From NCBI GenBank assembly GCA_024529925.1, contig JAFEUB010000787.1, forward strand, positions 261,501-325,500: a stretch of DNA of 64,000 nucleotides, written 5' to 3'. Below, in pieces: positions 24,778-39,600 of the stretch. The first letter of the stretch is position 1. Each line of letters opens with the position of its first letter. The translations under genes and the position numbers were made by a program. Under the pieces are notes generated by a model. That model had not been told where the DNA came from. It worked only from the letters and a program-made list of their open reading frames with translations, and ran no database searches. Source of the stretch: Ophthalmolycus amberensis (Eukaryota > Chordata > Actinopteri > Perciformes > Zoarcidae).

Positions 24778-25053
24778 ATGCAGAAGAGCGTCCGCTACAA
24801 CGAAGGGCACGCGCTGTTTCTGTCGGCGGTCGCGCGTAAAGAGGGGACCAAGCGCGGCTACCTGAGCAAGAAGACGGCGGAGAACAGCCGGTGGCACGAG
24901 AAGTTCTTCGCCCTCTACCAGAATATACTGTTCTACTCCGAGAACGAGCAGAGCGCGAGACCTGCCGGGATTTACCTGTTGGAAGGATGCACCTGCGAGC
25001 GCTCACCGGCGCCCAAGATGTCCACAACTGGGAAGGAAGCGCTGGAGAAACAG
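24778..25053 (+). CDS. rasgrf2: rasgrf2 exon 1 (N-terminus, start of PH1)
   Basis: ATG at 24778 in GCAAAAAATGC; 276 nt, phase 0 out, donor CAG|GTGAGA. Encodes MQKSVRYNEGHALFLSAVAR, then the PH1 strands (GYLSKKTAENSRWHEKFFAL) to EALEKQ. GC-rich, as expected for a CpG-island first exon. Confidence 0.95.
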
Positions 25054-28000
25054 GTGAGAGTTTTAAAAGAGCGGGGGGATGAATGTTCCCACATCTAATC
25101 TTAACTAAACTAAACTTCCCCAAAATATGCCCGAAGAACATTATGCATTATATTTATGCATATAACATTATTGTGGTGCAGCCACTGATTGTATAGTAAT
25201 ATGACAAATAATGTTGCTCTATAGTGAGATACATATCAAGCTAATATGTTGTGTTCTTCATACAACCCATGGTATCCACAGAGGTTTGTACTGACTTTCG
25301 CTTTTCAACTTTTTTGTTCAACTTTTATCATAATGACGTTCAAATTGTCATTGCGCTCAAACTGACGCACATGTTACAGTAAAAAAGAAAGAAGAAAAAA
25401 AAAGAGCAAGTGGCTTGTGCATTGGACTGAAGTGGCTGCAGCAGCTCAGCCTCTTGTTACAGCAAGTCCTGCAGCGTCAAGTACATCATCCCCCGAACAG
25501 CAGGTGATCAGCCCCCAAAGATTCAGACGCGCAGGCTGGTACGAGAGTTAGATTTCCCACAGTATGTCTCTTTCCAACAAAAAAATAATGATATTAAATC
25601 AGGTCCTTTCACATTAATTTATTTCTCTCTTTTACTCTTTCGGCTCGTTTTTTCTCTCTCTCTGAGGTCATGACATCTGCTACAACATGAGTGTAAACCT
25701 GATAGTCTTTTCATCACAAACGTAGTCGAGTTATTCTGAACACCACCTCATGTGGATCAATCCGAGAAGGTCGACATTTCAAAGTCAAATTCATTTCGAG
25801 TCTGACAGTGGGAAGCAACTGGTTCTTTCCAGGCGTTTAACCTCATGCAAGCTTTAAAATAGAAGAACACATTTTCGTTCTACACCATATTATACTTATC
25901 ACATGCATATTTAATATTTTCTTGATTCAGCACTGCGATGAATCTACATCATCTTCACATTCAATGAAATATTAATTCCCAGGATGCCATGTTTTTATGG
26001 CTGTAACACTACGTCGACTACACTCATGTCTGGTGCTTCATTTAGTTACTGCAGTGTGGCATATTTAGTGTCCTTCGAAATCTTGTGATCTGAATTGCTA
26101 TTTAAAGAAAAGTTCTGTTGGTTTTAAGTGTTTGTGCAACTCAGAATTGTAATAATAGACCCACTGCTGAATCCTGCAGTGCTGAAAAAGGTCAGAGCTT
26201 CTTGACTCTAAAGCAGTGTGAATATGTTTTTGGGCGAATCTGTCGTTGCCTGCGCTCCTGGAAGTTGCCTCTGCATTGTTGCACCAACAGGGAGGTCTTG
26301 TTGCTAGGAAACATTTGAATTACCCTTTGCACACGCATTTCATTGAGAAAACATGCATTTATCATCACTCCCGTCAATCAAAGAACAGATCTTTGCTCTA
26401 GTAAAAAAACAAACATACCTCTACTTCGTGAAAGTAATCACACAATCCTTTCTGTGTCTGATCCCAGTTTTCAGGTGGCCTCAGGGAATGGGTGCATGTG
26501 TGTGCACAGGCATTTTTTGAGCAAGTATTAGAAAGATAATAAGTGCATACACAATTAGGTCAGAAATAGCCACAAATCATCATCACTCGGAAGATATCCA
26601 TCCCCACCAAACCCCTCCTGCTCACACAGTAGATATCTCTTTAAATGTACAGTATGCGTAAAGACAATTCATTCCAGATGTATGCAAATGGAGCAAAGGC
26701 TCTCGGAGAGCCAGAAGAAGTGTGGTTTCAATCAAGTCATAGTGAAGCAAGACGAGCGCATCTTTAGCTCCGTTATTGAGTTGTTATTATCAAAGATGAA
26801 AGGAGGATCAATCTCTCTTTTTGAGGGCAAAATTACATGTGATTAATACCACTAGCACATCGGTACTGATGTAAGCCTTAAAACCTGTCTCTTCTGATGT
26901 TTCCTCGAGCTTGGCAATTTCCTTTTTCGCTCGCGCCGACTGTCTCGCTCTCTCCCAATCTGTCTCACTCTCACACTACAGCTGTGATGTTTAATTAGGG
27001 TTATTAACAATCTGCCCTCAGCTGAAACCTTGTCTGCTGCAATCTAACTGTTTAACTACGTAGCCATGCAAACAGGACGCCAGAAACCAACATGGACGCT
27101 GACATTTTTAACTGGGTTATGAGGCTGTGTGTGTGTGTGTGTGTGTGTGTTTCTAGATCAAGGCTCGATCAATGAGAATTTCATTCTGATCCTGCAGGTT
27201 TTTCTTCCTCGTGCGAGGGTGTGGTGTAGGATAAAGTGAGAGAAGGCCTCCCATCTTTCCATCAGTTGCTCTTGCTCTCACTCTCTTTCTGTGCAGTAGA
27301 GTGAGTCTGCCAGCAACCTGCAGTATCACACCCCCACAGTGAGCCACAATGCAACCACGCAAATAACACACATCTACTCTCTCTCTCTCTCTCTTGTACT
27401 CTCAGATAGACACAAACCCTTCAAATAATATGGAGAGCAGTCGCACTAGTTTGAACGGCGACTATGGACGTGCATTGCCGATGTGAACGTGTGTGTGTGT
27501 GAAAAAGGCTAGTGGATTTAGCTGTGTTTAATTGTCAATTACATTTTCACCTGGAATCATTCTCAAAAGTCTCATGAACGCCATGAGCAAATTTCTCCAA
27601 ATTTGCCCACCTGCACTGAAGGTTCAACTGATTAGAGTTTGATGGTAAAAAGTCACTGTGACATCACAAAACACTTTTTGGGCCATACCTCAAGAATTCA
27701 TTAGCTAATTATGACAATTTCTCACAAATGTCTGATGCGATAAAATGTTCAAGGGATGACATTTTGGACAGACATGGATGTAAACTGTAACTTGACTGGT
27801 CGGCGGTCATCCACACAGACCAGGGCATAAGTCCTGTGTCTTCGCTGCCATTAGTGACAAACTGGGCTTGTACAACACCCCAAAAAAACATGACATACAA
27901 TTTTCTATTATCAGAATTTATCATTTGGCTCCTCTGGTGAGGAAAGGTGTCGGAATTGTTGTTTTCAAAAAGCTGAAAGGGCTTTGCATGGCTCAGAATG

Positions 28001-29086
28001 CACGGCAAATAATGTAATAGTAAAGGCATTAGGGGTGGTTGTGGTTTGGTTGATATAGCAGAGGTAGGTAGAGCAGGCCGACTTACCAAAACACATCAAC
28101 AATTTATAATCTGAAAAAATGTACCTGCTGTTTTTGTAATTGTGATGATTTTTTGTGTGTTCACGTTGCACAGGTGTTTGTGCTGCGTTTATTCTCCATC
28201 ACATGGTTCCATACACCCTGGTGTCATTTGTTTTAACAACATTGTGCACTCCTTTTTGTGGTTTTAAAAAAAAGAGAAGATGAGACATCCACTTGTTTAT
28301 TTTTTTTGACAGTGCCTCTAGCAGCCACGTTCAAAAAGAAAAAAAAAACAGCAGGCCATAGTAGAAGCTTCTAAGTGTAGCCAGATTTGTGTGTATACTG
28401 CAGCAAAACATTTGATTCCCTGCCATGCTTATGATTCGTGTATGACGGCATTACATGTGTCAAATAATCAAAACTAGCCCGACTCATTTATTGAAGAGGA
28501 ATCAAAAAGTTTATTGCGGTTAGGCCCGGTGTTTTCTAAAATGTCCTGTTTTCCAAAATGCTATTATTTGCTGAAGTATTTTCATTTTCGTTGAGTTGTT
28601 TTCTGAAATGTTGACTTTTGCACCTCAGAGCAAACGGTACTTGGACTTAATGGATGCTTAAGTGTCAGCGTAAATATGAACTAGGAAATGAGGAATATTT
28701 TTCAGGTGTTTTCTTCCAAGACATGGATGCCTATTATGTTCCGGTGTTTCGTGTTTACAGAATGTAAGACTCTGTATTGGCATCAAGGGTGTTTGGAAAA
28801 GGGATGGACAAATTAGCTGTTACGGTTGTTAAGAGATCTGTGACCTTCCCTCCATCCTTGTGTAATACACATGGTTGTGGTGAAGTGGGATGGAAACTTT
28901 CATCCGAAACTTAAAGCTCGGGAGAGATATCACAGGTTATTTCAATCCTGTGTGATCCGACTGCGTTATCTTATAGAAAGTGTGTTTATAGGGTTCTTTT
29001 CAGCAGTCTCCTTCCTCATTAGACTTCATGCAAGAAAAGGTGGGGTGACACTTTTGAGTTGAAGTGTCAGTGCTGACTTCCTGATG

Positions 29087-29128
<42 letters not shown>

Positions 29129-29924
29129 TATGTTCTGGCTCTAAACCCCCCTCTCAGAGCCTCGCATTTGTCTGCATCAAGGAACCAATTGTTCCCATAT
29201 TGCTGAAGTCTGATCGGCTTCCCTCCACAGGCTGCTTTTCATTTCCCTCTTAAATCGTCTGCCAAAGGTTTGAACCATTATGGACCTCATCAGTGTCGGA
29301 TCACAATTGTGAGATTATTGTCTTAAAATCTGTCTCGTGTTTGAAATGCTGCACTAATCAAATTACGGAGGACAACGAGCGGTGGATCTTACTTCCAAGA
29401 AAACCCTCCTGGCCCAACAAGCTTGTATTTCTTCACACGTACTTCCTGTTCTATCAACAACAAAAAAACACTGTCTGCAAATGACCTCCCACTGTCCACC
29501 TTAAGTGCCGTTTTCAGCAGCTCCTTTCAGCAAAAAGCTCTAGAAATCCACTGTACGCAGCTTAATCGTGTCCAAAATAGTTTGTCTGCAAAACACCATC
29601 ATAATATGAATGCGTTGCACCGCAGTGATCAGTCGGCCAAGCTGAATTTGGCAGGCCTAAAAATTGTTTTTAAAACTTGTCAGTCACCACACTGCCTCGG
29701 GGCAGGCAGAGGAGAGGCGAGAATTAGTTTGGGATAAGTACGTATTTCATCACATCTCCTCCTGAACAGGTGCTGCGCTGTTCATAAGGACGCCCTGAGT
29801 GATATAAAGCTCTCGGGGCGTCAAGATCTTCACTGGCGTTATTGTTCTTGCTGGAGCTGCTCCCATCTATTATATGCTCCTCCTTTCATCAGCTACAGGT
29901 GCTGATGTGGAGTGGTGGCAGAGA

Positions 29925-29961
<37 letters not shown>

Positions 29962-32900
29962 GAGAGTATAAAATAAACTTTAGCGTCAGGTAATGGGATT
30001 GCCAAGTAGTTTCATGTGCGTTTGTTGTGTTTGTCTGTGCCGAGTTTATGAGCACTGTATTTTACAGGATCAGATTAGGCACACTGACAATTCTCAAGAA
30101 TATAGTAAAACAGATTTACGGCGTGTTTAGACCCCTAGCTGTTGCACTGTGGGAGTCGTAGAGCAAACTCTCCAATCCAGCATCCATTGCATTATTCCTC
30201 CTGGCGATGGAGTGACTGTAAAGCAACAAATGCGTCAGATGGGAGAAAGAGCTTGATGATAGCTATATATTGCATGGGTGTATAAACGTTTTTTTTATTA
30301 TGATTTATCGAGAGTAGGAGGACGGCAGCGAAAGTGAACAGAGGAGGAGGGGACTAATCTGTTTAATCTCCAGATAAATAGACAGGTAATCCCTGATCAG
30401 AGTGTTCTGAGGCAGCCACAACAGTTATTAGTTTACATATATACAGTGTGTGTATGTGTGTGAGTATGTGTGTTATAGATAGAGACGGCCCCATACTTTG
30501 GTATAAGAACTTCTTGGGAGGAGGTGAACAGCATGGAGGGCAATGAAGAAACAGCAGGATGTGGGATGTTGATTCAGTGATCGTCACATTAGCTGCTACA
30601 TCATTAGTGGAGTTCTGTGGGTACATAAAGAACTGCTGCCGCCACTGTCGGATGAATATTTTGTATCTCTTCACAATCACAAGTCTACAGGAAAATGAAA
30701 TGTTCCTCTTGTTTTCTAATGCGAAGCTGTTTGTTTCCTGGAATTAAAGGATGGATATAATCGGGGTGGAATTACACAAAGAGGGAACGGTAAACTCAAG
30801 TTAAAAGAGGAGCCATGTCAACACTGCCACATTTTCACGTCTCATGTATTTGTGTCTTGTTAGTTGATATACTCACTTAATATATTTGTGCTGGCTGTCC
30901 TAAAACAAAGGCAAGGAAAATAAAGCATTTTAAAGGAAAGAATAGTTTAAACTGTACAAGAAGAGGTAAATGTAAATTTCTACTTTAACGGAGGTTATGT
31001 GCTGCAGTGACTTCTTGGAGTCTTGTTGTCGTGGTGAGGTTGCCAGGCAACCTTTTTAATGCTAAGCTTAGCTAACCGGCTGCTGTTCATAACTTATTTA
31101 CACATATGAACATTAGAGTGGTATCGATCTTCTCATCTAACTCTATGCAAGAGAGCGAATCACCGTATTTCCCAAAAATGGCAAACTATTCCTTAAATCT
31201 TCCAAGAAACTTTTAAGAAGCGAAGGAAATCTCTTCACTTTACAGAGTTACTGTGTGTGTGGGAGCCGTGCTGTCATCCCCGTGAGGTCGCCTGGCAACC
31301 AGAGGAGACTCCAGGACCGCCTCATAAAACCGAAAAAGTGATCGTTTTTACTCTTTGGCTTTTGTGTGGATTTAGCAAACAAGATATAACGTGCTGACTT
31401 AGCTTTAGAGGTGCTGGCACATTTTGGCACCTTTGGACAGAGCTGTTTCACCCTCTTTCCATTGCTCATGGAAGCCATGCTAATTGATTGCTGGCGGCCT
31501 AATATGTAGCTTTATCGATCTTATCTAAATCTCGGCAGAAATGCAAATAAGCATATTTTCTACGACGTTATTTATTATGGCAGATATGATGGCTGACACC
31601 TGGCCACTTATTAAAAAAGATGGTGTGCAAGCAGCAGCCTACATTAAATAAGGTCATATGTATATTATTTAAATGCACAAGGCTTTCATGACATAAGGGG
31701 TTTGTTTCTTTGCTCTTGTCCTTGGAGCTTTTTATGAAGCTACATTCGGCACAAAAAAAGGACATTATTGCCCCTGTGGGGGCACGACAGGCGCTGAGAG
31801 AAACGAGAGGAATGGGAGAGAGGCAGATCGAGTCTGATGCAGTAGACTGGTGGGTGGAAGAGTGAACCCACCCCCCTTCTATCCTATTTATCTCTCTAAA
31901 GCTTCCTCTCACAAATTACTTTTATTGTTTCAGTAACTGATTTAACTCTTATAATGGCCAGTAACATATTTTACGCCCTATTCTGTACATGCCTATTCTG
32001 TCATCAAAGCTGAAAGTATTCTGTCTGCAATATATCTTAGTTATTTTGAAAAACACCCAGTATTAGAATAGTATTGTACGTACCTTTAACTACTCTTGTT
32101 GTGCCTCTGTTTTTTTTATTTAAAGTAGTCTGGTGTCCTCTTGTATATTGGGGCTTCTTCAGTAGAATATTTTCAGACTCTGTGCATATTTTTTTTCCAA
32201 ACCTAAATAATTGATATTTGTCGTGAATATGAAGCCAACAATAATATTTTTGAGGCATTGTTTCTCCGCGAAGAATAACAACAAGTGGTGGTTTGAGATT
32301 AGCTCTGTATTAATAACCGCTCACATGTGGTTCTATTGTAGTATCCCATGTTCTGTTTTCTTCTATTCTTTTTAAGGGAAAAAGACCATGCTGTATATAC
32401 TCCCCCACACACAAACACACGCACACACAACACACGCACACACACATACAGGGAATCCAGTTTATGGACTATATCAGCTCCCTCTAAAGTCCCACTACAC
32501 ACACATGAATCTGGTCTCCTCTCTGTTGTATTTCTCTGTAATGGTAATTATCACCCTGCGGGTCTTAGGATCAGTGTGAAGTCCCTGCCTCACCACAGCA
32601 TTGCAAAGGTGGAGACGCATTATACATCAGCATCCAGTGGAGCCCATTCTATTAAAACGGCTTGGTAATGATTTTTTCCCCCCCTTCCTGCTTTGTAATT
32701 AACACGTATGGATCTATAGAATAGGATTTGACAAAAACTCATGTCACATGTAAAGTGCATTGGGTTATTTGTATGAAACATTTCAATGAATTTGTGAACA
32801 GTTATTTTCACGCTTTTATTTAATGTCTTTTTGGTGAAGTTTTAACTTGTCATGTGAGAAAGTAACTGTTTCGATTCCCAGCATGTGGTCAGTATGTCCA

Positions 32901-35900
32901 AATAATGCCTGTTTGGAAAGTTGCTGTGATCGTTTTCTGAGATGTGTGGGAGCAGCTGGCGGGCATTCTTTAGTCTGCTGGTACAATCATAATTAATCGT
33001 TTAGTGGGCAGTATGCAGTACATACAGATCTAGTATGTCGTATGTATACGGTAATATGCAGTACGTCAGTATGCGATTTCGTACACAGCATGTGCATGCT
33101 TTGCTTGACTGTCATATTCCTCATCAGTTAAAGGCAGGTTTGGTAATCTTCTTCAAAAACATTTTAGATCTTTTTGTTGATATTCTCATTACATCTTGAC
33201 AGCAATCAATATATGAAATGCTCTGCCAAAAAAAGGAAGAAACTAATTCCGTATCTGTGGCGCAGCACTGTAATAAGCCCGCCCAATCATTTCATTCGGA
33301 CCAAAAAAATGATCATTTTGGGGGAGTGGCTTAGGAGGGAAGCCCGAATGGACGTGCTGTCAGTGTTGCCGACTTGGCGAATTACTCGCTTTATTTAGCA
33401 ACTTTTGGGGCTAGTGCTGCTTGCTACTTTCATTGGAAGCGAGTTGGCAACACTGGGCTGGGTTTTTTAGTTGAATGATTTCTAAAATCTTGCTAGTTTC
33501 TCAAAATCACCAACCCCACCTTTGATTGGCATCCCAGCATAGCTCCACCCAACTTCCAGCAGACGAGAGGTCAGCCAGAGTATTTGAGAACGCCTCTGAA
33601 AGTGTACAGGGTCTTTACAGAGACTGCTCTATGTAACTGTGCATTTTCTTCATTGTTATTCAGCCTTTCAGTACTCTGTGTGTATTTAGTCCATTGGGGA
33701 TAACACCTTTAACACTTTCAGCATCCATGCCTCTTTCTACCCATTGAAGTGAACAACAGCACAGCAGTAACATGCCAGTGGCTATAAAAGGCTGAGAGTG
33801 AGAGTCGAGGTCCATCTGTAGTACTGTACAACACAACTTGGGCTCTCATCAGTGCAGATACCAAAGCAGACAGCAGTGCTGTGTCATCAGTTGCTATTCC
33901 AGTCCCCTAATCATCAGTGGATCCCGACATTCTGTCATCACTGCTTTTAAATTATTTATAACACATTAGTATTTCTGGATCCCCCAGCCATCGTTTGCGT
34001 GATGAATCTATCACCACCAAGTCCAGTTTCATCTTTGACTCTTTAATCTTTAATAAAGAAAAAGTATTTTGTCAAAGCGCCGCCATGACTCGCAGAGTGC
34101 GTGTGGTAGGATGTCATTTTCTAACATTCAGTCTCTGTCGGGCAGTGAAAAGTAGTCTCGCTCCTCACCTCTGTTCTCTCAACAGGCAGTTTTATATGAC
34201 TGACCCAAAATTGCTTCTGAATCGGAAAATGTCCCTGCATTGTGCCCGTGTCTTGCTCAGTGGTGGTAAACACACTCCTTTGTGTCACACTGTCAGTTTC
34301 AGTCCCATTTTCTGTAAAAGCTTTTCCTCGGATCAGGCAAAAAAAGGTGAGTGATAAATTGGTCGTCGGTGATGTGAAGAGAATAAAAGAGTCTCCTGTT
34401 TCTTTGTTTCTGTTGCTTTTCCTCTCTGCCATTACTTGTTTAAATGAAATCCCTCACACTACAGTGAAGGCCCTGAAGGGATGGAGGGTACAGTTGAGCT
34501 GATTTGAAGGGAGAGCAAGCCGGTACTGTAGAGTTGGGAAGCTGCGTGTTCACAGCTCAGAGAGAGAAGGACCTCTTACTGCTTCTGCTGTGTTGCTCTT
34601 CGACTAACGATGACACAGTACAGTGTTAAAATGTATTTCATTGCACTGCATTGTTAATGTTTTCAATGCCATGAGGTCCAGCATCATGTAAAATCAGCTA
34701 TAAACGATGTGATACCATTAAACTTTAATGATTGCCTGGGGCCAATTGGGTCACCGCTGCACCAAATAGTAGGAGTATACAGCAGGGGTAAAACAGAATA
34801 TATACAAGTGGGATAAAAATATGACGCTAACTTGACTCATTTAAACATGCACACTGAGAACTTTAAAGTTAAGCTGATGTATAATGAGAAAACGGGACAT
34901 TGAAAGGGGATTTGTTTTGTTTCACACATTCAGTGTCTATCACCAAAACACAGTGTGCATCCGCGGAGTCTAACTAACCAGTGCAAATGTTTTATGAGGA
35001 AGAACTTGTATTTGAACTCTTTAAATATTTAAAATTGTGCGTTGTTTAAATCCATGTTGACTAGCTTGCCGTCTTCTTCTTCACTGCCTTTGTGTGCACA
35101 TTGCTACGCTCTTTTGCATCCTCCAACAGAACAAGGGCACTTTAAAAAAAGCTCTATAGCAATAATAGTGCTCCACAGGACATAATGACAATATGCTTCA
35201 CATAGAAAGATCTGATGTACAAAACATATGATCACATGATGCATTATCAGAGATTCAATCACTACTAACATGTACTGGTTCAGTAATATTAATGAAATAT
35301 TACACTGCTAAGGTCAGTCTGCCTCCAGAATGACTGCTTTTTCGATTGTTATTTGTATTAAGTTGATATATAATTAATATATATATGCTACTACACCATT
35401 GAGCATGAAATAGCACTACAGTCGCTTTCATTATCGTCCTCGTATATGTGATAATACTGACCGTGACGTCTGTGTGATCAAAGCAATCATGTGAATCATG
35501 GCCTGATAAGATGATTGTGTGTATTCACTTTAATAGGGCAGGGTATATTGCAAACCCTGACATATAATGTGCACTGTAAACATCGATAACCATTAACGCC
35601 ATCACTTCTGTAATCTAAAATGTGCCGATAGCAAAGGCTCAGAATATCCATCTGGATCTCAGAATTTGCAAGATTGTTTCACTTTCACTACTTAATGCTG
35701 CCTCCTTCTCACGTCTACAATTGCAGGATGGATCAATAAAAGCACTAAATGAAGAAGCCAGCGCTAAAAAGCAGAAAATGGAAGTGCAATACACGGTGGA
35801 CTCGTCAGATATTGCGTTGCCATGGAAATGTTATCTTGTTAGTGACACAATTTATGAAATATGTAAGAAATATTATGTAACTGCTCTCTCTCTCTCTTGT

Positions 35901-36617
35901 CCCTGCTCTGTCTCTCTCTTTCTCTCTGTCAAAGACTGTTAGAGCACAGATTATTGTTGATGTAATAAAATCCAGCCAGCCAGTGAATCGAAACGACAGT
36001 TATGGCAGGGCACGCGTGCGTGCGTGCGTGTTCCTATCAGTGACTCGGTGACACTCTCCCCAGCCTATCTCCACTGCAGGGGCTGAAGCTCGTCCATCCT
36101 CCTGCAGGGTAAACGTCTCTCCTCTGGACTCAGTTTGGTTCACCGAACCCTTACTGAGAGAGACACAAAGAGAGTATGAAGGGATGCGGGGATGGAGGAG
36201 GAGTGGGTGTGGGTTTTCGACAACAAGAGAAGTGAGGATGCTGGTCGAGCGGGGCAGAGGAGGCGGAGTGGGATGATCGGTGAAGTGCAAAGAGAGAGAG
36301 GTGGTTGGATGATGAGAAGAGAGGAGGAGGAGGAGGAGGAGGAGGAGGAGGAGGAGGAGGAGGAGAGAGAAAGTCCATGCAGAGCTCAGTCTTCTCTGAC
36401 TAAGAATAGCAGCTCTTCTGGTAACCCAGTGCCCCAGGACATGACCGTTTGAATAAAAGCCTCTATCGCATCACATAATGCCCGGTGTGTGTGCTGTACT
36501 GTCGGTGTGTGGCGCTTGCATGTATTGGCGTGTGTCTTTGTGTAAACGTGGGGAAGTATTTTGAAGGCAGATGCTCAGGGAAATTCATCAGAGTAATAAA
36601 CGCGACAGACAAGAAAT

Positions 36618-36652
<35 letters not shown>

Positions 36653-39600
36653 GATGATGATGATAGACTGGTGGAGAAGGGAGGCACTCTGTGACCCCCT
36701 CCCCCCCTCCTCCCTCCCATCCTGTCTCACTCTGCCTGTGTGCTCTGCCTGTTTCATGTAAGGTCTGTGGAACTTTATATGGGATGGATCTGGGCAAGGA
36801 AAGAGTGTGAAAAGCAATTGTAGTTGAAAGCCACGTTTCCATATGTGTGTCCCATATGTCGGATTAGCTGTGGCTCGCATCTCAAAGGGGCAACCAAAGC
36901 ATCTTGTGCTGTAAAATGAGAATGTTGGCATAACTGAGGGGTGGTGTTGTAGATTAGTTAGGGTGTTGGGGTCACAAATGTAAACAGCTCTTTTCTCTTC
37001 ATCTCTCTCTCTTCAGCACTACTTCCTCATCGTGTTTGGTCACGATGGACAGAAGCCTCTGGAGCTGCGGACGGATGAGGAGAGTGAGTGCGATGAATGG
37101 GTGGAGGCCATCCAGCAGGCAAGGTACACACCTAGTATTGCATAAAGGATATTTGTGTGCTTTCCCCTCTCTGTGTTGTACAGCGGGAAATATGACATTA
37201 GACTGCATGACCACAGTTTGATGTGATGTGACAAAACAGTAAGATTAGAGAGCAATATTTTGCCCATACTGATGGTTTTTCATTTCAGAGCCTATTCAAT
37301 TACAAACTGCAAAGACGATTGTGTTCCAAATAATACTTCACTTTTTGCAACTTGTTTCAGTTTATTTCCATGTGGTGTCAAACTTGCAAAGATTAAAAAA
37401 ATGTGGACTTCCGGATTGGCGATGTAGGGTACAGACCCCAGGGAGAGGATGTCCCTTATTATTTTTCACACTGAAACAAAAGAATTGTAACCTACTTGTA
37501 AAATCCTTGGGATGAATCCCCTTGAATTTAGACAGAACTGCTGCGTAAGCTTTGTTGAAAACAATAACCAGACCTAGCATAGTTAGCAAGCTAGCAAGTA
37601 AAGCTGCTGCTGCTCAGAACAACAATGACAACGGGCCTCCTGATATCACCATCCCTGAAAAAGGTTCCATGATCCTGTTGATTTTAGAACTGGCCAATCA
37701 TCAGGCTAATATGAAAGAACTTGGAGGTACTGACTCATCCCTCTTCACCCTCGGCTTCAAACCGCCCCAGTGCGTGCTGGAGGTCTTGTTAAAATGGAGT
37801 CAATAGAACCACATCATCTGCAAAGAGCAGGGACGCAATTCTGAGGTCCCCAAATCGGCCACTCTGCTCCCCCCAGCTGCACTTTGAGATCCTGTCCATG
37901 AAAACCACAAACAGAATCAGTGACAAGGGACAACCCTGTGTTTGACTTTTGACTTTGTATCACGTATACGGACAGAGCTCTCACTTCCCCCAACAGACCT
38001 CTCCATCGAACACTATCGGAGTCCTTCTCCAAGTCCACAAAACACATGTAGACTGAATGGGCAACCTCCCATGACCCCTCAAACAGTCCTGCAAGGGTAA
38101 AGAGCTGGTCCACTGGTCCACGGTCAGGACGGAATCCGCATTGCTCCTCTTAGATCTGAGCTTCGACAATCAGTCGGAGCCTCCTCTCCAGCACCCAAGA
38201 ATAAACTCCACCGGTGAGGCAGTGTAATAACTGCCACTCCAGTTCCTGGGACACTGTTTGCCAGATATGCACTCCCTCCCTGGGGATAGTGAATAGGCAC
38301 TGTCTTGATAATATTATTGCCCTGTATCTGTGCCACTTGGCATCCAAGTGAAGGCTGTTCAGCCATCTGCAAACCCAAGGTAACGACAGTTGAGGCAGCT
38401 GTCAGTTCACCCAATAGTCGGAGAAAAGGATGTAGGGCAACCGTCTGCCCCCTCGGAAGGGGGAGAGGTTGTGGGGGTTGTTGTCCACATGCTGGGGCGA
38501 CAGACAGGCCCTCATAGGGCCACACTAATGAAGGTTATGCTCTGAGAAGGGCTCAGGTAGCTCCTCTCCATGTTCACCTTGAGGCCCACCGGGCCACGTG
38601 AGAGAAGGCGAGCAGTGTCCTGTGGCGCCTGAAGCCGGGATGGCGCCTAGGTCAGCCAGTCGTCTAAGTACGGCAGTATGTTCACGCCCTGTGATTGCAG
38701 GGGGAAAGGACAGCAGTAACACACCTTGTGAACACCCATGGGGAGATGGGAGAGTCCGAATGAAAGCACCCAGGACTGAAAGTGGCGGCCTTAAAAGGCG
38801 AAATGTAGAAACTGCCTGTGGTGATGCACCATGGGAACATGGGAATAGGCGTCGATAGACGTGAACCACTCTCCCTTGGAAATCTGCTCTGCTGGGAGAA
38901 AGAACCCCGACAGCCGGCCCGGAGACATCTCCTGGCCCCTCTGCCGGGGGGGGGGGGGGGGGGGGGGGGACGTAGGTAGGGTTGTATAGGTAGCAGGACG
39001 CCGAGGCCTGTGGCGGCTACTAGGGTAAGCTGGAGGCTGAGAAAACGGCCTTGTGGGGCCAAAGTGGGACCCTAGGTCTGGGGGTGCAGGCATGTCCCTG
39101 CAAAGACCAGAGAACTGCTGCCTGGTCTGGCTAGCTCTAACAGTTCGCTGAAGTGCCCGTATAGCAGCTGACTCGAACAGCTCACCAGGTTCCACTGGGA
39201 CAGTACGGAGGGTCCTCCTACATGTCTCAGATAGGGGTGACTGCGCCAGCCAAACCTGGCGGCGAGTCTGAACCAGGGTGGACATCATACGTCCAAGTTC
39301 CCTCGACATGAGCGCAAACGCCTGAAATGAAGCATCACTGAGCGGAAGCGTCGAAGTAGCCTGCTGCAGAGAATCTGCGAGGGAAAGCATGAGGTGGGAG
39401 AGGGAGTTGTCGATACGGTGCACAGCGCTGCTGTGTCATAAGCCCTGGATAGCAGGTCATCTTTGACCCGACATTGGGTCGAGGGCACCTGGCATCGGGC
39501 CTCAGAGTCTCCTCAGGGGAAACTATGATGGACGCAATAGTCGTCTAACTGGCTGGCATACGTGCAAGGTCAGATTTGCCACCTCCTGCATGGTCTGATG

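Larger units (their letters stand above)
25054..37016 (+). other. rasgrf2: rasgrf2 intron 1 (12.0 kb)
   Basis: No exon or other gene recognised. Contains (GT)n tracts (27127-27150, 29089-29126), (CA)n at 29928-29959, a dispersed repeat near 27.7 kb, two neighbouring copies of one repeat family at 31.0-31.6 kb, a MITE-like element at 33.1-33.5 kb, a (CGTG)n run near 36.02 kb, (GGA)n at 36323-36365 and a GA/G tract near 36.62-36.65 kb. The rest is unassigned; intron 1 could hold regulatory elements that cannot be judged from one sequence. Confidence 0.8.

Noticed and set aside
24578..25141. 187-codon minus-strand open frame opposite rasgrf2 exon 1
   Set aside because: GC-rich shadow of the real exon and CpG island; no family resemblance.
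36000..36931. Several Pro-, Glu- or Ser-rich open frames around 36-37 kb
   Set aside because: Generated by (GGA)n, (GA)n and G-run simple sequence in intron 1.
38598..38858. Plus-strand open frames across 38.3-39.8 kb
   Set aside because: Opposite strand of the DIRS-like element, whose minus-strand frames carry the gag/RT motifs.
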